Below, one piece after another: positions 28,243 to 37,801 of a DNA stretch of 64,000 bases. The DNA comes from Candidatus Hydrogenedentota bacterium. GTDB taxonomy: Bacteria > Hydrogenedentota > Hydrogenedentia > Hydrogenedentales > SLHB01. Position numbers and translations under genes: made by a program. Positions within the stretch are counted from its first letter, which is position 1. Each line of letters begins with the position of its first letter. The stretch is taken from the NCBI GenBank assembly GCA_029552745.1, contig JAKPDK010000070.1:518925-582924 (forward strand), read 5' to 3'. Below the pieces are notes generated by a model, which saw nothing but the letters and a program-made list of their open reading frames with translations, was not told the origin of the DNA and searched no databases.

Positions 28243-29945
28243 TCTGAAGTGCAGGTCTTAACAGCTTCACCCCAAGCAAATACGGACACATCGGGGTTAG
28301 AGGCTTCTTTAATCCAAACCAGATTTTTTTTGACCCACTCGATTTCCTCCGGAATGAAGCGTTTAACGTACCAAAACTTGCGATGTTCAGCGATAAAAAA
28401 ACCGGAGGGTTGTAGGCGGACATACTCTTCCAATTCTCTCGCATCTTGAAGTCCTTTCATTCCGCTTTCGACCCATTCCCATGGTGTAACCCGGCTAGGA
28501 AACCAATTGTCGCATCGACCCACATAGTATAGAACGGGCAGGAAGTCGGTGGAGATTACGACAAAATCATCTTGCACGTTTTTCGCTATGTAACGGCACG
28601 GTTCCCGCCAACGCGGGTGTTGTTTGGCAAGCGTCACGTCTGCCCCATGTGCAATGGTGAGCGAATCGTCTACTAGACGTGTCATGGACACAGTCACCCT
28701 TGCCATGAAAAGGGAAATTACAATAACGCACAGCAAGAACGTTGAGGTTCGGGTTCTTTTGGAACAAAACGAGCACAAGCAAAGAACACCGTATGAGGCA
28801 GCAACAAGGAATAGTGGAAAGGCAAAAAAAAGAAATCGATGCTGTCGATAGCCAATATAAGAAAGAGCCAGCGCGGGTACCCAAAAAGCATTTGCTAAAA
28901 AGAGCCCTTTTTCTTTTTCTCTTGTAACGAGTCCCCAAAAACCCAGCATAGCTAACCAGAAAATCCCCCTACTGAGATTGTTGCTAAAAAAGCGTAGATA
29001 GTAAAGGCGGTCAGCCCGTGCTTTATCCAAGTGGAGGTTTTCGCTGGTTCCCCGTAAGCCGCCTTCGCGGAAGATAGCATCATGGTCTGCCTGAGAGAGA
29101 AAAAAGTAGTACGCGAACAACGTTGTGGCAACCAAGACGGCTGTTCCAGCCAGGAGAATACCAGGCTGGGAGGTCAGGATCTTTCGGTGCACGAGTATTA
29201 CTGTGAGGAGGGTAAATGCGCAGAACAAGACGGCTCCAAAAGCAAAAGAGACAAAGATAGTTGTGGCGAAACATCCGATGATCGATGCCGATAGGAAGGT
29301 AATAAGAACTTTTTCAGTCCGACTCTTTTTTAGAATGCCCAACCAGAACGCACAGGCACCTGAAACCATCATAAATAGTATGGAGTGCAGGGAGGTGGCG
29401 ATGGAGAGTATGTACAGGAGAATACAGAGAGGTATGTTGACAATCTTCAGTCGTATTGTGGGGAAGAATAATGGAATCATCGCCCACAGAAACGAGAGAT
29501 AAAGAGTTTGTTGTAAGGTGTAGAAACGTGCCTCTCGCATCCACGATATCTGCCAGGGCGATACTGCCAAAGCGAAACATGCGATCAGCGCCGTCGTTTT
29601 GCCCAAGAGTCTACGAGTAGTGAAGAACAGCAACGCCACATTTATACTGCCGAGAATGACCGAAAGGCTGCGAACGGAGAATTCGTTTTCCGGGAAAATC
29701 TTTATAAACAGAGCCAAAAGATAGTTATACAGCAAGCCGTTTACGTAAAATTGCCCGCTTGGGAGTCTGGGAATGCCTGTAGCCAAGATGCTACGAGCGA
29801 CGAAGACGTGTACGGTTTCATCGTGCCAGAGACTTGGTTGGCCGAGATTTGAAAATCCGAGCAGGAGAGCGATAACGACTGCTAGAGAGACTAGACCTCC
29901 CTCCCATGCTTTCACCGGAAAATAATCAGGCGCATTTTTCACCAT
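28212..29945 (-). CDS. GT39-type membrane glycosyltransferase
   Basis: GT-C fold enzyme that uses polyprenyl-phosphate sugars at the outer face of the inner membrane. LGQPSLWHDETVHVF carries the acidic pair of the first external loop that is catalytic in the PMT/ArnT group. About eleven to thirteen membrane helices follow, then a soluble domain of about 130 residues. I use the ATG at 29945, preceded by GGGTGAAAAAG; a TTG at 29993 would add 16 residues. Its 3' end overlaps the GH88-like gene on the other strand. It heads away from the plus-strand GT2 gene, so a divergent promoter region lies at 29946-30083. Donor and acceptor are unknown. Confidence 0.85.
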   Translation of the reverse strand: MVKNAPDYFPVKAWEGGLVSLAVVIALLLGFSNLGQPSLWHDETVHVFVARSILATGIPRLPSGQFYVNGLLYNYLLALFIKIFPENEFSVRSLSVILGSINVALLFFTTRRLLGKTTALIACFALAVSPWQISWMREARFYTLQQTLYLSFLWAMIPLFFPTIRLKIVNIPLCILLYILSIATSLHSILFMMVSGACAFWLGILKKSRTEKVLITFLSASIIGCFATTIFVSFAFGAVLFCAFTLLTVILVHRKILTSQPGILLAGTAVLVATTLFAYYFFLSQADHDAIFREGGLRGTSENLHLDKARADRLYYLRFFSNNLSRGIFWLAMLGFWGLVTREKEKGLFLANAFWVPALALSYIGYRQHRFLFFAFPLFLVAASYGVLCLCSFCSKRTRTSTFLLCVIVISLFMARVTVSMTRLVDDSLTIAHGADVTLAKQHPRWREPCRYIAKNVQDDFVVISTDFLPVLYYVGRCDNWFPSRVTPWEWVESGMKGLQDARELEEYVRLQPSGFFIAEHRKFWYVKRFIPEEIEWVKKNLVWIKEASNPDVSVFAWGEAVKTCTSDQVRTVPSES

Positions 29946-30083
29946 CTTTTTCACCCAGTCGTGGAAGTTTAGAAATAGTACTTCCGGCAACAAGCATTTG
30001 GTGTTACCCGGTATTCTGACCTATAATTGCTTTCGATCTTGACGATGAGGAGCATATCAGACCCTTTCGCTAGAGGGCAATGC

Positions 30084-31031
30084 ATGTCGACAATGACCGT
30101 GGCAATTTGTGCCAGGCGGGCTGAGGGTATTATCGGTAGATGCTTGGAAAGCATTCAGCGCCAAACCTGTCCGCCGGAAGAAATCTTGGTCGCTGTAGAT
30201 GACTTGTCGGACCCTACCGCAGATGTAGCCCGCTCTTACGGAGTTCGAGTCATTGAAAGCCGCGCACGTGGTCTTTATGAAGCGCGGAACGTTGTGTTGA
30301 ACTCCTGTCGAACTGACTACCTAGGATTCGTGGATGCTGATTGCATCATGACACCCAAATGGGTGGAGCTTGCAAAGACGGTGTTAGATAGTAAGCCTGA
30401 TGTTGCTGGCGGTACAGGCAGGCATCCGCCCACAGGAGAACGCACGTTTGCCAGTTGGTTGCATCACATGTGGTTTGTTGTGGAGACGCGTAAGACCGGT
30501 GAAACGGATGGCGTGATCGGCGGTAACAGTTTTTTCCGTGTCTCAGCATTGCGAGCTGTAAATGGATGGTTGCCCTTGTCTGGGCATAGTGCGGCAGAAG
30601 ATGTTTATATCTCGCTAGCCTTGCGCAAAAAAGGTTACAAACTTTGGTTTGAAAGCGACATGCAGGTTGAGCACCATTATGAGACCCATTTGAGGGGACT
30701 ATGGCGCAAAGCCGTCATGATGGGCAAAGATATCGTGGTCATGATGCGCGCTGCGGGCTGGCGTGAAGGTTTGTGGTGGTACACGCTTTTGATTCCCGTT
30801 ATGGCGCTCATGCTGTTTCTAGGGTTCTTTCTTGTCTTTCTTAGCGCTTTTTTGGGGGGTGTTTTCATTGGTTTCCCTTTGCTGTTGAGTCTTCTATTCT
30901 TGACGGTGAAATTTGGTTCGTTTCGAACCGCCTTGCCAAGGTGGGCGGCTCGGTGGATCTTAATCTGGCCTTATTCCTGGGGCATTTTGAAAGGGCTCTT
31001 TGCGCCTCTACCCCTGAAGGTTCGCTCGTGA
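30084..31031 (+). CDS. Glycosyltransferase family 2 with C-terminal membrane helices
   Basis: 315 residues. The GT-A domain starts with MTVAICARRAEGIIGRCLES and has the acidic motif DADCIM, then GNSFFR and a RKKGYKLWFE segment typical of GT2 enzymes. Three membrane helices lie near the C-terminus (about 232-300). I choose the ATG at 30084 because GAGGG lies 7 nt upstream; the longer frame begins with a TTG at 30027. Its stop codon overlaps the GTG of the next gene (GTGA), so it is translationally coupled to the radical SAM gene. Probably transfers a sugar to a membrane lipid or polysaccharide. Confidence 0.88.
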   Translation: MSTMTVAICARRAEGIIGRCLESIQRQTCPPEEILVAVDDLSDPTADVARSYGVRVIESRARGLYEARNVVLNSCRTDYLGFVDADCIMTPKWVELAKTVLDSKPDVAGGTGRHPPTGERTFASWLHHMWFVVETRKTGETDGVIGGNSFFRVSALRAVNGWLPLSGHSAAEDVYISLALRKKGYKLWFESDMQVEHHYETHLRGLWRKAVMMGKDIVVMMRAAGWREGLWWYTLLIPVMALMLFLGFFLVFLSAFLGGVFIGFPLLLSLLFLTVKFGSFRTALPRWAARWILIWPYSWGILKGLFAPLPLKVRS

Positions 31032-32575
31032 AAGTACTGTTGATTAATCCTACGTTTTCGGCAATTTTCCCATCCGATTATGGTAGACCCGCACTATATG
31101 AGCCCTTGGGGTTGGCTTATCTGGCAGCAGCCTTGCGTGAGGCTGGGCATGAACCAGCGATTTTGGATTGTGTGGCAGAAGGATGGCGAGTACGTCAGCG
31201 CGATGGAGAATTCACCCGAATTGGCTTAACGGATTTGCAGATTCTAGAGCGTGTTCGCAAGGCGAAGCCCGAAGTTATAGGAGTTACGAGCGAATTTACG
31301 GGATTCGAACGGGACAGTCTCAGAATCGCGGCACTCGTGAAAGAAGCCATGCCCAGCATTCCTGTCCTTTTTGGTGGGGCTGATGCCACAGCACGTGCGA
31401 GCGAATTTATCGCCAATGCCAATGTCGACCTCGTAATACGCGGTGAAGGAGAGCAAACGCTTTGTCGCGTTGTCGACTATTTCCAAAAACATTCAAGACT
31501 ACCGCTTGATTTTCCAGGGACATCTGCGAAGGGGCAGCACAACCCACCGGCTGAAGAAATAGCGAACGTGGACGAAATTCCTATGCCGGCGCGAGATTTG
31601 TTGCGGATGGATATCTATTTGGAAGATCAAACCCCGCTCATGCCTTACGCGAAACGCCGGCCTATTGGTTTTATGATTTCAAGCCGCGGTTGTCCTTATA
31701 ACTGTGTTTTCTGCAGCACCACGAAGATATGGCGGCGTTGGAGGGCGCGTTCCGCCGAAAAGGTTGTGGATGAAATCGCATTTTTGGTGAAGACATATGG
31801 TGTACGAGAGATTGCTTTTCAGGACGATAGTTTTATGGTCGATCCCGACAGGGTCAGACGTATTTGTGAAGAGATTATTCGCCGAAAGCTAAACATTTCT
31901 TGGTCGGTGCCACCCGGAATTCAAGCGAATCGGTTGAGTGACGAATTGCTGCGAGTAATGAAGAAGTCGGGGTTTTACAGAGCGTGTTTTCCAATTGAAT
32001 CGGGTGATCCCGAACTCTTGGAATGGATTCGCAAACCCGTAGATTTTGAAGAAGTGGAAACTGCTATCAAATTATGCCATCGTCACGGTATCTGGACGTA
32101 CGGGAATTTTATCATTGGTTTTCCTCGTCAGAGTGCCGACAGTATTGAAAAGACGCTCCAGTATGCCATCAATTGTCAACTCGACATGATCAATGTTTAT
32201 ATCGCCCAGCCCTATGCAGGTTCCGATTTATATCAAGAATTTGTCGATTTGGGTTTGCTCGACCCTGAAAGGGCACAGGCGAGCACCGTTTTTGACTCAA
32301 AATACAACACCGTACATTTTACGGCTCAAGAGCTGTGCGCCAAGCGCCAGGAACTCCTAAAACTCTTTTTGAGGAAGCGACTTTTCCGGCTTATTACCCC
32401 TCGAGGCATTTGGCAAGTGATCAAAAAACTAAACAGTCCAGAGAAATTTGCTTATGCGTTTCGTGTGGTGTCACGTCTGGCAGGCGCGAGTCTTCACGCA
32501 GGTTATGTCAATTTATTTGGCTCCCATGTGGACAAGCCTGAAGAGATCCTATTTGTGGAGGATAAACATACGTGA
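31028..32575 (+). CDS. B12-binding radical SAM protein
   Basis: 515 residues. An N-terminal cobalamin-binding-like Rossmann domain (about 1-150, with INPTF, LGLAYLAAALREAGHE and FGGADATA) is followed by a radical SAM barrel whose cluster motif is Cys222-X3-Cys226-X2-Cys229 in SRGCPYNCVFC. Such class B-type enzymes methylate or rearrange unreactive carbons of lipids, sugars or peptides. The GTG start at 31028 overlaps the preceding stop; an upstream frame start at 30941 lies inside the GT2 gene and is unlikely. Its stop overlaps the GTG of the next gene. The substrate is unknown; the glycan setting suggests a lipid or sugar. Confidence 0.93.
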   Translation: MKVLLINPTFSAIFPSDYGRPALYEPLGLAYLAAALREAGHEPAILDCVAEGWRVRQRDGEFTRIGLTDLQILERVRKAKPEVIGVTSEFTGFERDSLRIAALVKEAMPSIPVLFGGADATARASEFIANANVDLVIRGEGEQTLCRVVDYFQKHSRLPLDFPGTSAKGQHNPPAEEIANVDEIPMPARDLLRMDIYLEDQTPLMPYAKRRPIGFMISSRGCPYNCVFCSTTKIWRRWRARSAEKVVDEIAFLVKTYGVREIAFQDDSFMVDPDRVRRICEEIIRRKLNISWSVPPGIQANRLSDELLRVMKKSGFYRACFPIESGDPELLEWIRKPVDFEEVETAIKLCHRHGIWTYGNFIIGFPRQSADSIEKTLQYAINCQLDMINVYIAQPYAGSDLYQEFVDLGLLDPERAQASTVFDSKYNTVHFTAQELCAKRQELLKLFLRKRLFRLITPRGIWQVIKKLNSPEKFAYAFRVVSRLAGASLHAGYVNLFGSHVDKPEEILFVEDKHT

Positions 32576-34491
32576 CAAAACAAGCAGCATATGGGAGCGA
32601 AAGGCTCAAAATTGCGCTTGTGTGTTCTCATGGCGGGCACTTAACGGAAATGCTCCAACTCCTAGAGGCTTTTAAAGGACATGAGGTGTTTTTTTTCTGC
32701 TACGATGCGCCTACAACGCGTGTTTTAAATAATGCCTATCTTGTGCCCAATATGGCGAGAAACCCGATTCAATTTGTGCTCAATCTAGTTCGGATCTACC
32801 GCATCTTTCGAAAGGAAAAGCCGGATCTCCTCGTTTCCACTGGAGCCGAAATTGCGATTCCTGCCGCACTTATCGCAAGACTTTTGGGTGTGCCGATTCT
32901 TTATGTGGAGTGTGGTGCTCAAGTTACTCATCCTTCCCTTACGGGACGTTTGCTCTATTGGATATCAGATAAGTTCTACGTGCAATGGCCTGAGCTCTTG
33001 ACTAAGTACGGAAAACGTGCCCAATTCCGAGGCAGTCTGATCGACTCGGATTCTGCCGTGGTGAACGATCGCAGCTTTGAGCGTCGTTTGCGAGTTTGTT
33101 TGGTTCAGCCGAGATTCGAAAGCGGTTTTTCAAGTGAGCAGCCACCTCTAGGGCTAGCTTATATCGCGTCCGTTTTGGAACAGACGGGCTGTCTTGTACG
33201 CGTGATTGATGCCAATGTGGAACGACTGTCGGCAGAAGAAGTTTTGGCCATTTTGTTATGTCACCGTCCGGATATGGTTTGTGTAACTGTCACGACGCCC
33301 TTGGTCCCTGCAGCAAAGAAACTGGCTTTGCTCATCCGTCAGCAAGGTTTTTTGAGACCTCCGTTGCTGGTGGCGGGGGGACCTCACGCGACGGTGCTTC
33401 CCGAAGATTTATTGAACGAAGATGCGTACGACCTTGTTGTGCGTGGAGAAGGTGAAGAAACTATTCGTGAATTGGTAAACGCCTTTTTGGCGAACAAAGA
33501 TTTTGCGAACATTCCCGGTTTGTCCCTATTTCGAAGCGGTTCTATTCACCATGCGCCCAACAGAACAACCTGTGTTCCTTTGGACTCTCTCCCCTATCCC
33601 GATTGGAGCCTGTTCCCGGTCAGGTCTTACTCAAGTCCCGTGCGACGTCATTCTTACAGCTTACCCATCTTAACCAGTCGCGGGTGCCCTCATAAATGTA
33701 CGTTCTGCTACAAAGGCGTCTTTGGTCGAGACATCCGAATGAGAGAACCTGAAGACGTCGTGGCGGAGTGGCAGCACCTGGTGACGAGGTACGGAGTGCA
33801 GGAGGTTGCCGTGATAGACGATGTCTTCACGGAGAGCGCAAAGCGGGCAAAGGAAATTTGCCGGCGGTTGGTTCAGGCGGGTTTGCAACGGGTTCCTTGG
33901 GCGACCACGAATGGTATACGGGTTACAAATGTGACCCCGGAACTTATGAGCGAACTAAAATCGGCAGGTTGTTATCGCGTATATTTTGGGGTGGAGTCGG
34001 GGGTTCAGCGAATTGTGGATGCTTTGGGGAAGAATATTAGCTTGGAGCAGGTAAGATATGCGGTTTACTGTGCCAAACAAGCCGGTCTAGAGGTTGGGTT
34101 GTATTTCATGCTAGGTAATCTCGGGGAATGTGAGGAAGACATGGAAGAGACAATACGGTTTGCCATTGAACTGGACCCCGACCTTGTTCAGTTTACGATT
34201 GCCACACCGTATCCTGGCACAGCCATGTATGAACAAGTGCTGCGCGACGGAAGACTTCTAGTGAATTCATGGGAAGATTTTGCCTCTTATGGTGGGATGA
34301 TATTTGAATATGCGGGTTTGAATCCAGATATGGTAAACAGAAAATTCCGAGAGGCACTTCGACGTTTTTATTTCAGGCCTAGATACATGTTCAGACAAGG
34401 CGTGCGTTTTTGTAGTTATTATGGATTTATTCAGGTGTTGCGAGGCGGCAAGGCTTTGACGAGGTTGTTGCTTTCTCGTTGTCATTATTAG
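32572..34491 (+). CDS. Fusion of Alg14-like subunit and B12-binding radical SAM enzyme
   Basis: 639 residues in one uninterrupted frame with a GTG start that overlaps the previous stop (GTGA). Residues 11-157 match Alg14/PssD/EpsE-type proteins: CSHGGHLTEMLQLLEAF, VSTGAEIAIPAALIARLLG and the YVECGA strand. This subunit normally anchors an Alg13-type catalytic partner. After a short polar linker (158-170) a B12-binding domain begins (172 to about 305, PPLGLAYIASVLEQ, LLVAGGPHATV), then a radical SAM domain with Cys372-X3-Cys376-X2-Cys379 in SRGCPHKCTFC. The Alg13-like gene is present at 37.2 kb. I know of no described protein with this order; the joint function is inference. Confidence 0.88.
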   Translation: MTKQAAYGSERLKIALVCSHGGHLTEMLQLLEAFKGHEVFFFCYDAPTTRVLNNAYLVPNMARNPIQFVLNLVRIYRIFRKEKPDLLVSTGAEIAIPAALIARLLGVPILYVECGAQVTHPSLTGRLLYWISDKFYVQWPELLTKYGKRAQFRGSLIDSDSAVVNDRSFERRLRVCLVQPRFESGFSSEQPPLGLAYIASVLEQTGCLVRVIDANVERLSAEEVLAILLCHRPDMVCVTVTTPLVPAAKKLALLIRQQGFLRPPLLVAGGPHATVLPEDLLNEDAYDLVVRGEGEETIRELVNAFLANKDFANIPGLSLFRSGSIHHAPNRTTCVPLDSLPYPDWSLFPVRSYSSPVRRHSYSLPILTSRGCPHKCTFCYKGVFGRDIRMREPEDVVAEWQHLVTRYGVQEVAVIDDVFTESAKRAKEICRRLVQAGLQRVPWATTNGIRVTNVTPELMSELKSAGCYRVYFGVESGVQRIVDALGKNISLEQVRYAVYCAKQAGLEVGLYFMLGNLGECEEDMEETIRFAIELDPDLVQFTIATPYPGTAMYEQVLRDGRLLVNSWEDFASYGGMIFEYAGLNPDMVNRKFREALRRFYFRPRYMFRQGVRFCSYYGFIQVLRGGKALTRLLLSRCHY

Positions 34492-34614
34492 CATAACAAT
34501 TGGGTACAGGTAAAAAGGGCCTTTATTTATTTGATTCCTCCACGGTAAGGCGAGTAACATATTCTGTCCTACCCCCTCTTTCTGTGTGGGCATCGTTTGA
34601 GAAAGGTTTTTTTT

Positions 34615-37101
34615 ATGCAAAAGGTTCACTTGGTTTGTAACGCGCACCTTGATCCCGTTTGGCTCTGGGAGTGGCAAGAAGGTGTAGCAGAGGCGCTTTC
34701 AACTTTTCGGACGGCTGCAGATTTGTGCGAAGAGTTTGACGGTTTCATTTTTAATCATAATGAAGCCCTGCTTTATTTATGGATTGAAAGACATGATCCC
34801 GGTTTGTTTCGGCGCATTCAGGACCTTGTTCGGCGAGGCAAATGGCACATCATGGGTGGATGGTATCTCCAGCCGGACTGCAACATGCCCAGTGGAGAGT
34901 CCTTTGTGCGACAGGCTCTCGTGGGAAAACGATATTTCTTGGAGAAATTTGGGGTTGAGCCGAGGACCGCTATAAATTTCGACCCGTTTGGGCATAGTCG
35001 GGGACTGGTGCAGATCCTAAAGAAGAGCGGCTATGATTCGTATTTGCACTGCCGGCCAGGAAATACTGATTGTCCACTCCCTGATGCCGACTATCTTTGG
35101 GTAGGTTTTGATGGGTCGGAAATTTATGGCCACCGAACATTGGATTGGTATGGAACGCCTCAGTTTGGTAAAGCACGGCAAAAAGTTGAGGATTATTTGA
35201 AAGCAAATGACGCCAGACAACTTGGCATCATTCTCTGGGGCGTTGGGAATCATGGTGGCGGACCTTCTCGTAAAGACTTGGAAGATCTACGAGAACTTAT
35301 TGAAGAGCGGCGCGACGTTGTGATTGTGCACTCGGTGCCTGAAAACTATTTTTCTGAAATTCAGGCAAGACCTCAGAAACCAGCTCGTCACGAAGAAGAC
35401 CTAAATCCTTGGGCGGTAGGTTGTTACACATCTCAGATTCGTGTGAAACAGAGGCACCGTCTGTTGGAAAATGAGCTTTATTCGACAGAGAAAATGGTTT
35501 CGGCTGCGGCGCTGCAACAACGCATGGAATACCCAAAAGAAGCTTTTGGGGAAGCGTTGCGCGACCTTCTGATGGCTGAGTTTCATGATATTCTTCCCGG
35601 TTCTTCGATTCAGCCTGTTGAAGAAGCAGCATTGCGCTTACTAGACCATGGAATTGAAATACTTGCTCGGATAAAGGCACAGGCGTTTTTTGCTTTGGCT
35701 CAAGGCGAGCCTAAAGCAAAAGAAAAGGAAATTCCCATTCTTGCCTATAATCCGCATCCTTTCCCAGTTACGGGCGTTTTTGAATGCGAGTTTAATCTCC
35801 CCGATGCAACCTTCGATAAGCAGTTTACGATGCCGATAGTACATTTGAACGGCGTTCCCGTTCCTTGTCAGACAGAGAAAGAACTCAGCAATGTGAATCT
35901 CGACTGGCGTAAGAGGTGCGTATTCTATGCTGAACTAAAGCCTTCTCAAGTTACGAGGTTTGATTGTTCCCTCAAGGTCTTGCCCGAACGTCCTACGCCC
36001 TCTCTTCAACCGCACGATGGGAAAATAGTTGTCAACACCGATGTTCTATCGGCAGAAATTAGTTGCAAAACAGGGTTGCTTGAAAAATATGCTGTAAATG
36101 GCACGGATTTTATTCAAAGAGGGGCTTTTCAGGCGATCGTCATGGAGGACAATGAAGATCCTTGGGGGATGTTGCATAATGAATTTCATAAGATTGCGGG
36201 GAAATTCCGCCTGGCTTCGCCCAAAATTGCTGCTTGGGTAGCGGGGCTCGAGGGGAAGTCGCTTGAACCTGTTCGAGTTATAGAAGATGGCCCCGTTCGC
36301 TCCGTTGTGGAAGCAATATTTACTTACCATTGTTCTTTTCTCGTTTTACGATATCACATTCCTAAGCAGGGTGGGGAAATAGAAATTCACGTGCGAGTTC
36401 ATTGGAATGAGAAAGACAAGCTTCTCAAACTCGCTGTTCCTGTGCGGATGCGCCAAGCACGGTATCTTGGGCAAGTTGCGTATGGACGTGATGAACTACC
36501 CGGTGACAAAAGAGAAGTTGTCGCGCAGAAATGGGTCGCTGCCATATCCGATGATCATGCGTTAACGTTAATCAATGACGGCGTATATGGTTCAGATTTT
36601 TACAAGAATGCTATAAGGGTATCCTTGCTCAGGAGCCCCGCATATGCGGGACATCCCATAGACAGCCGGCCGATTGTTCCACAGGATAGGTATACGCCGC
36701 GCCATGACCAAGGCGAGCGATTCTTCCGGTTCTGGTTGCAAGGTGGAAAGACAACGGACCGTCTTAATTGTATCGAGCGAGAAGCGTTAGTACACAACGA
36801 AACTCCCTTTTTATTATCGTTTTATCCTTCGGGTATGGGAAGTAAGCCTCTTCCAGGAATTCTTCTCGACGATGAGGTTGTAGTTCTTACGGCGTTCAAA
36901 CAGTGCGAAGACGGTGAAGACTATATTGTTCGTCTATTTGAGCCCACTGGGGAATCGCGGGCGACGAAACTGACCATTCCTCCTCTCGGAATCTGCGAGA
37001 CGATTCTTCTAAACCCCTTTGAGATCAAGAGTCTTCGGGTAGATGTTAGAGAATGCAAGATCAAAGAGGTTGACCTGATAGAGCGTCCCGTGACAAGCTA
37101 G
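34615..37101 (+). CDS. GH38 alpha-mannosidase-like glycoside hydrolase
   Basis: 828 residues with the GH38 plan: N-terminal catalytic domain, helical middle domain and C-terminal beta domains. The zinc and catalytic residues are visible: His11 and Asp13 in AHLDPVW, the nucleophile Asp123 in NFDPFGHS and His324 in EFHDILPG. I use the ATG at 34615, with GAGAAAGG 8 nt upstream, in place of the TTG at 34597. There is no signal peptide, so a cytosolic role in glycan turnover or trimming is likely. It lies between the radical SAM fusion gene (123 bp upstream) and the Alg13-like gene. Mannose as substrate is assumed from the family. Confidence 0.93.
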   Translation: MQKVHLVCNAHLDPVWLWEWQEGVAEALSTFRTAADLCEEFDGFIFNHNEALLYLWIERHDPGLFRRIQDLVRRGKWHIMGGWYLQPDCNMPSGESFVRQALVGKRYFLEKFGVEPRTAINFDPFGHSRGLVQILKKSGYDSYLHCRPGNTDCPLPDADYLWVGFDGSEIYGHRTLDWYGTPQFGKARQKVEDYLKANDARQLGIILWGVGNHGGGPSRKDLEDLRELIEERRDVVIVHSVPENYFSEIQARPQKPARHEEDLNPWAVGCYTSQIRVKQRHRLLENELYSTEKMVSAAALQQRMEYPKEAFGEALRDLLMAEFHDILPGSSIQPVEEAALRLLDHGIEILARIKAQAFFALAQGEPKAKEKEIPILAYNPHPFPVTGVFECEFNLPDATFDKQFTMPIVHLNGVPVPCQTEKELSNVNLDWRKRCVFYAELKPSQVTRFDCSLKVLPERPTPSLQPHDGKIVVNTDVLSAEISCKTGLLEKYAVNGTDFIQRGAFQAIVMEDNEDPWGMLHNEFHKIAGKFRLASPKIAAWVAGLEGKSLEPVRVIEDGPVRSVVEAIFTYHCSFLVLRYHIPKQGGEIEIHVRVHWNEKDKLLKLAVPVRMRQARYLGQVAYGRDELPGDKREVVAQKWVAAISDDHALTLINDGVYGSDFYKNAIRVSLLRSPAYAGHPIDSRPIVPQDRYTPRHDQGERFFRFWLQGGKTTDRLNCIEREALVHNETPFLLSFYPSGMGSKPLPGILLDDEVVVLTAFKQCEDGEDYIVRLFEPTGESRATKLTIPPLGICETILLNPFEIKSLRVDVRECKIKEVDLIERPVTS

Positions 37102-37168
37102 GATCAAGGAAGGTTGTAGCTGTCAATCACGTGGGATTGCCGGGCAGTCTTGCTAGCCGAGAAATGTT

Positions 37169-37702
37169 ATGATCTACGTAACCGTCGGGACATTATTTCT
37201 AGACTTTGCGCGGCTTATAAATGAGATGGACCGTATTGCGGAAATGTCCGGGGAGCGGGTCGTAGCACAGATCGGCTTAAGTAAGACAATTCCCAAACAT
37301 TGCGAGTACTTCGATTTCAAGCCTCGTGAAGAAGTTTTAGCATTACAAAGCGAAGCTCGTGTCATCGTAACGCATGCCGGCATTGGTTCTGTCTTGGATG
37401 CTTTGGAGGCAAGGCGACCTTTGCTGGTTGTTCCCCGGTTGAAAAAATTCCGTGAGCATCTCACGGACCATCAGATTGAATTAGCGGAAGCTGTGGAACG
37501 TCGAGGGTGGGGCAAAGTCATTTGGGATATAAACTCTTTGGCCGAGGCCTGTGCCTCTCCCCCATCTCCTCCCGCTGGATATTCTTCTTCCAAGCACCGA
37601 CTTGTTTCTGCCGTGGAAGAGTTTGTGGAAAGAGTTTCTGCTTATAAGATGTTGTCTGCCACAGGCAAGGTCTCCAAGGATATTTTCAGAAAGAGTCCTT
37701 AG
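37169..37702 (+). CDS. Alg13-like glycosyltransferase subunit (GT28 C-terminal domain)
   Basis: 177 residues forming a single GT-B C-terminal half. MIYVTVGTLFLDF opens the fold and VTHAGIGSVLDALEARRP with the downstream LKKFREHLTDHQ is the nucleotide-sugar binding region of Alg13, PssE and MurG relatives. These proteins work only with an Alg14-type membrane partner; the only candidate nearby is the N-terminal domain of the fusion at 32.6 kb. The pair would add a sugar, possibly GlcNAc or glucuronic acid, to a lipid-linked intermediate. It follows the GH38 gene by 67 bp. Confidence 0.9.
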   Translation: MIYVTVGTLFLDFARLINEMDRIAEMSGERVVAQIGLSKTIPKHCEYFDFKPREEVLALQSEARVIVTHAGIGSVLDALEARRPLLVVPRLKKFREHLTDHQIELAEAVERRGWGKVIWDINSLAEACASPPSPPAGYSSSKHRLVSAVEEFVERVSAYKMLSATGKVSKDIFRKSP

Positions 37703-37801
37703 ACTTTTTTAGCATGGATGAGGTTTGCAGCTTATAGTCCGGCTTTCCTAGTATGAGGTCTCGCGACACAAGGGGTTGGACCATATCGTTTAGAGGGACT
37801 T

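Noticed and set aside
30941..31027. Upstream extension of the first radical SAM gene into the GT2 gene
   Set aside because: The B12-binding domain begins right at the GTG at 31028, which overlaps the preceding stop in the same way as other junctions in this cluster.
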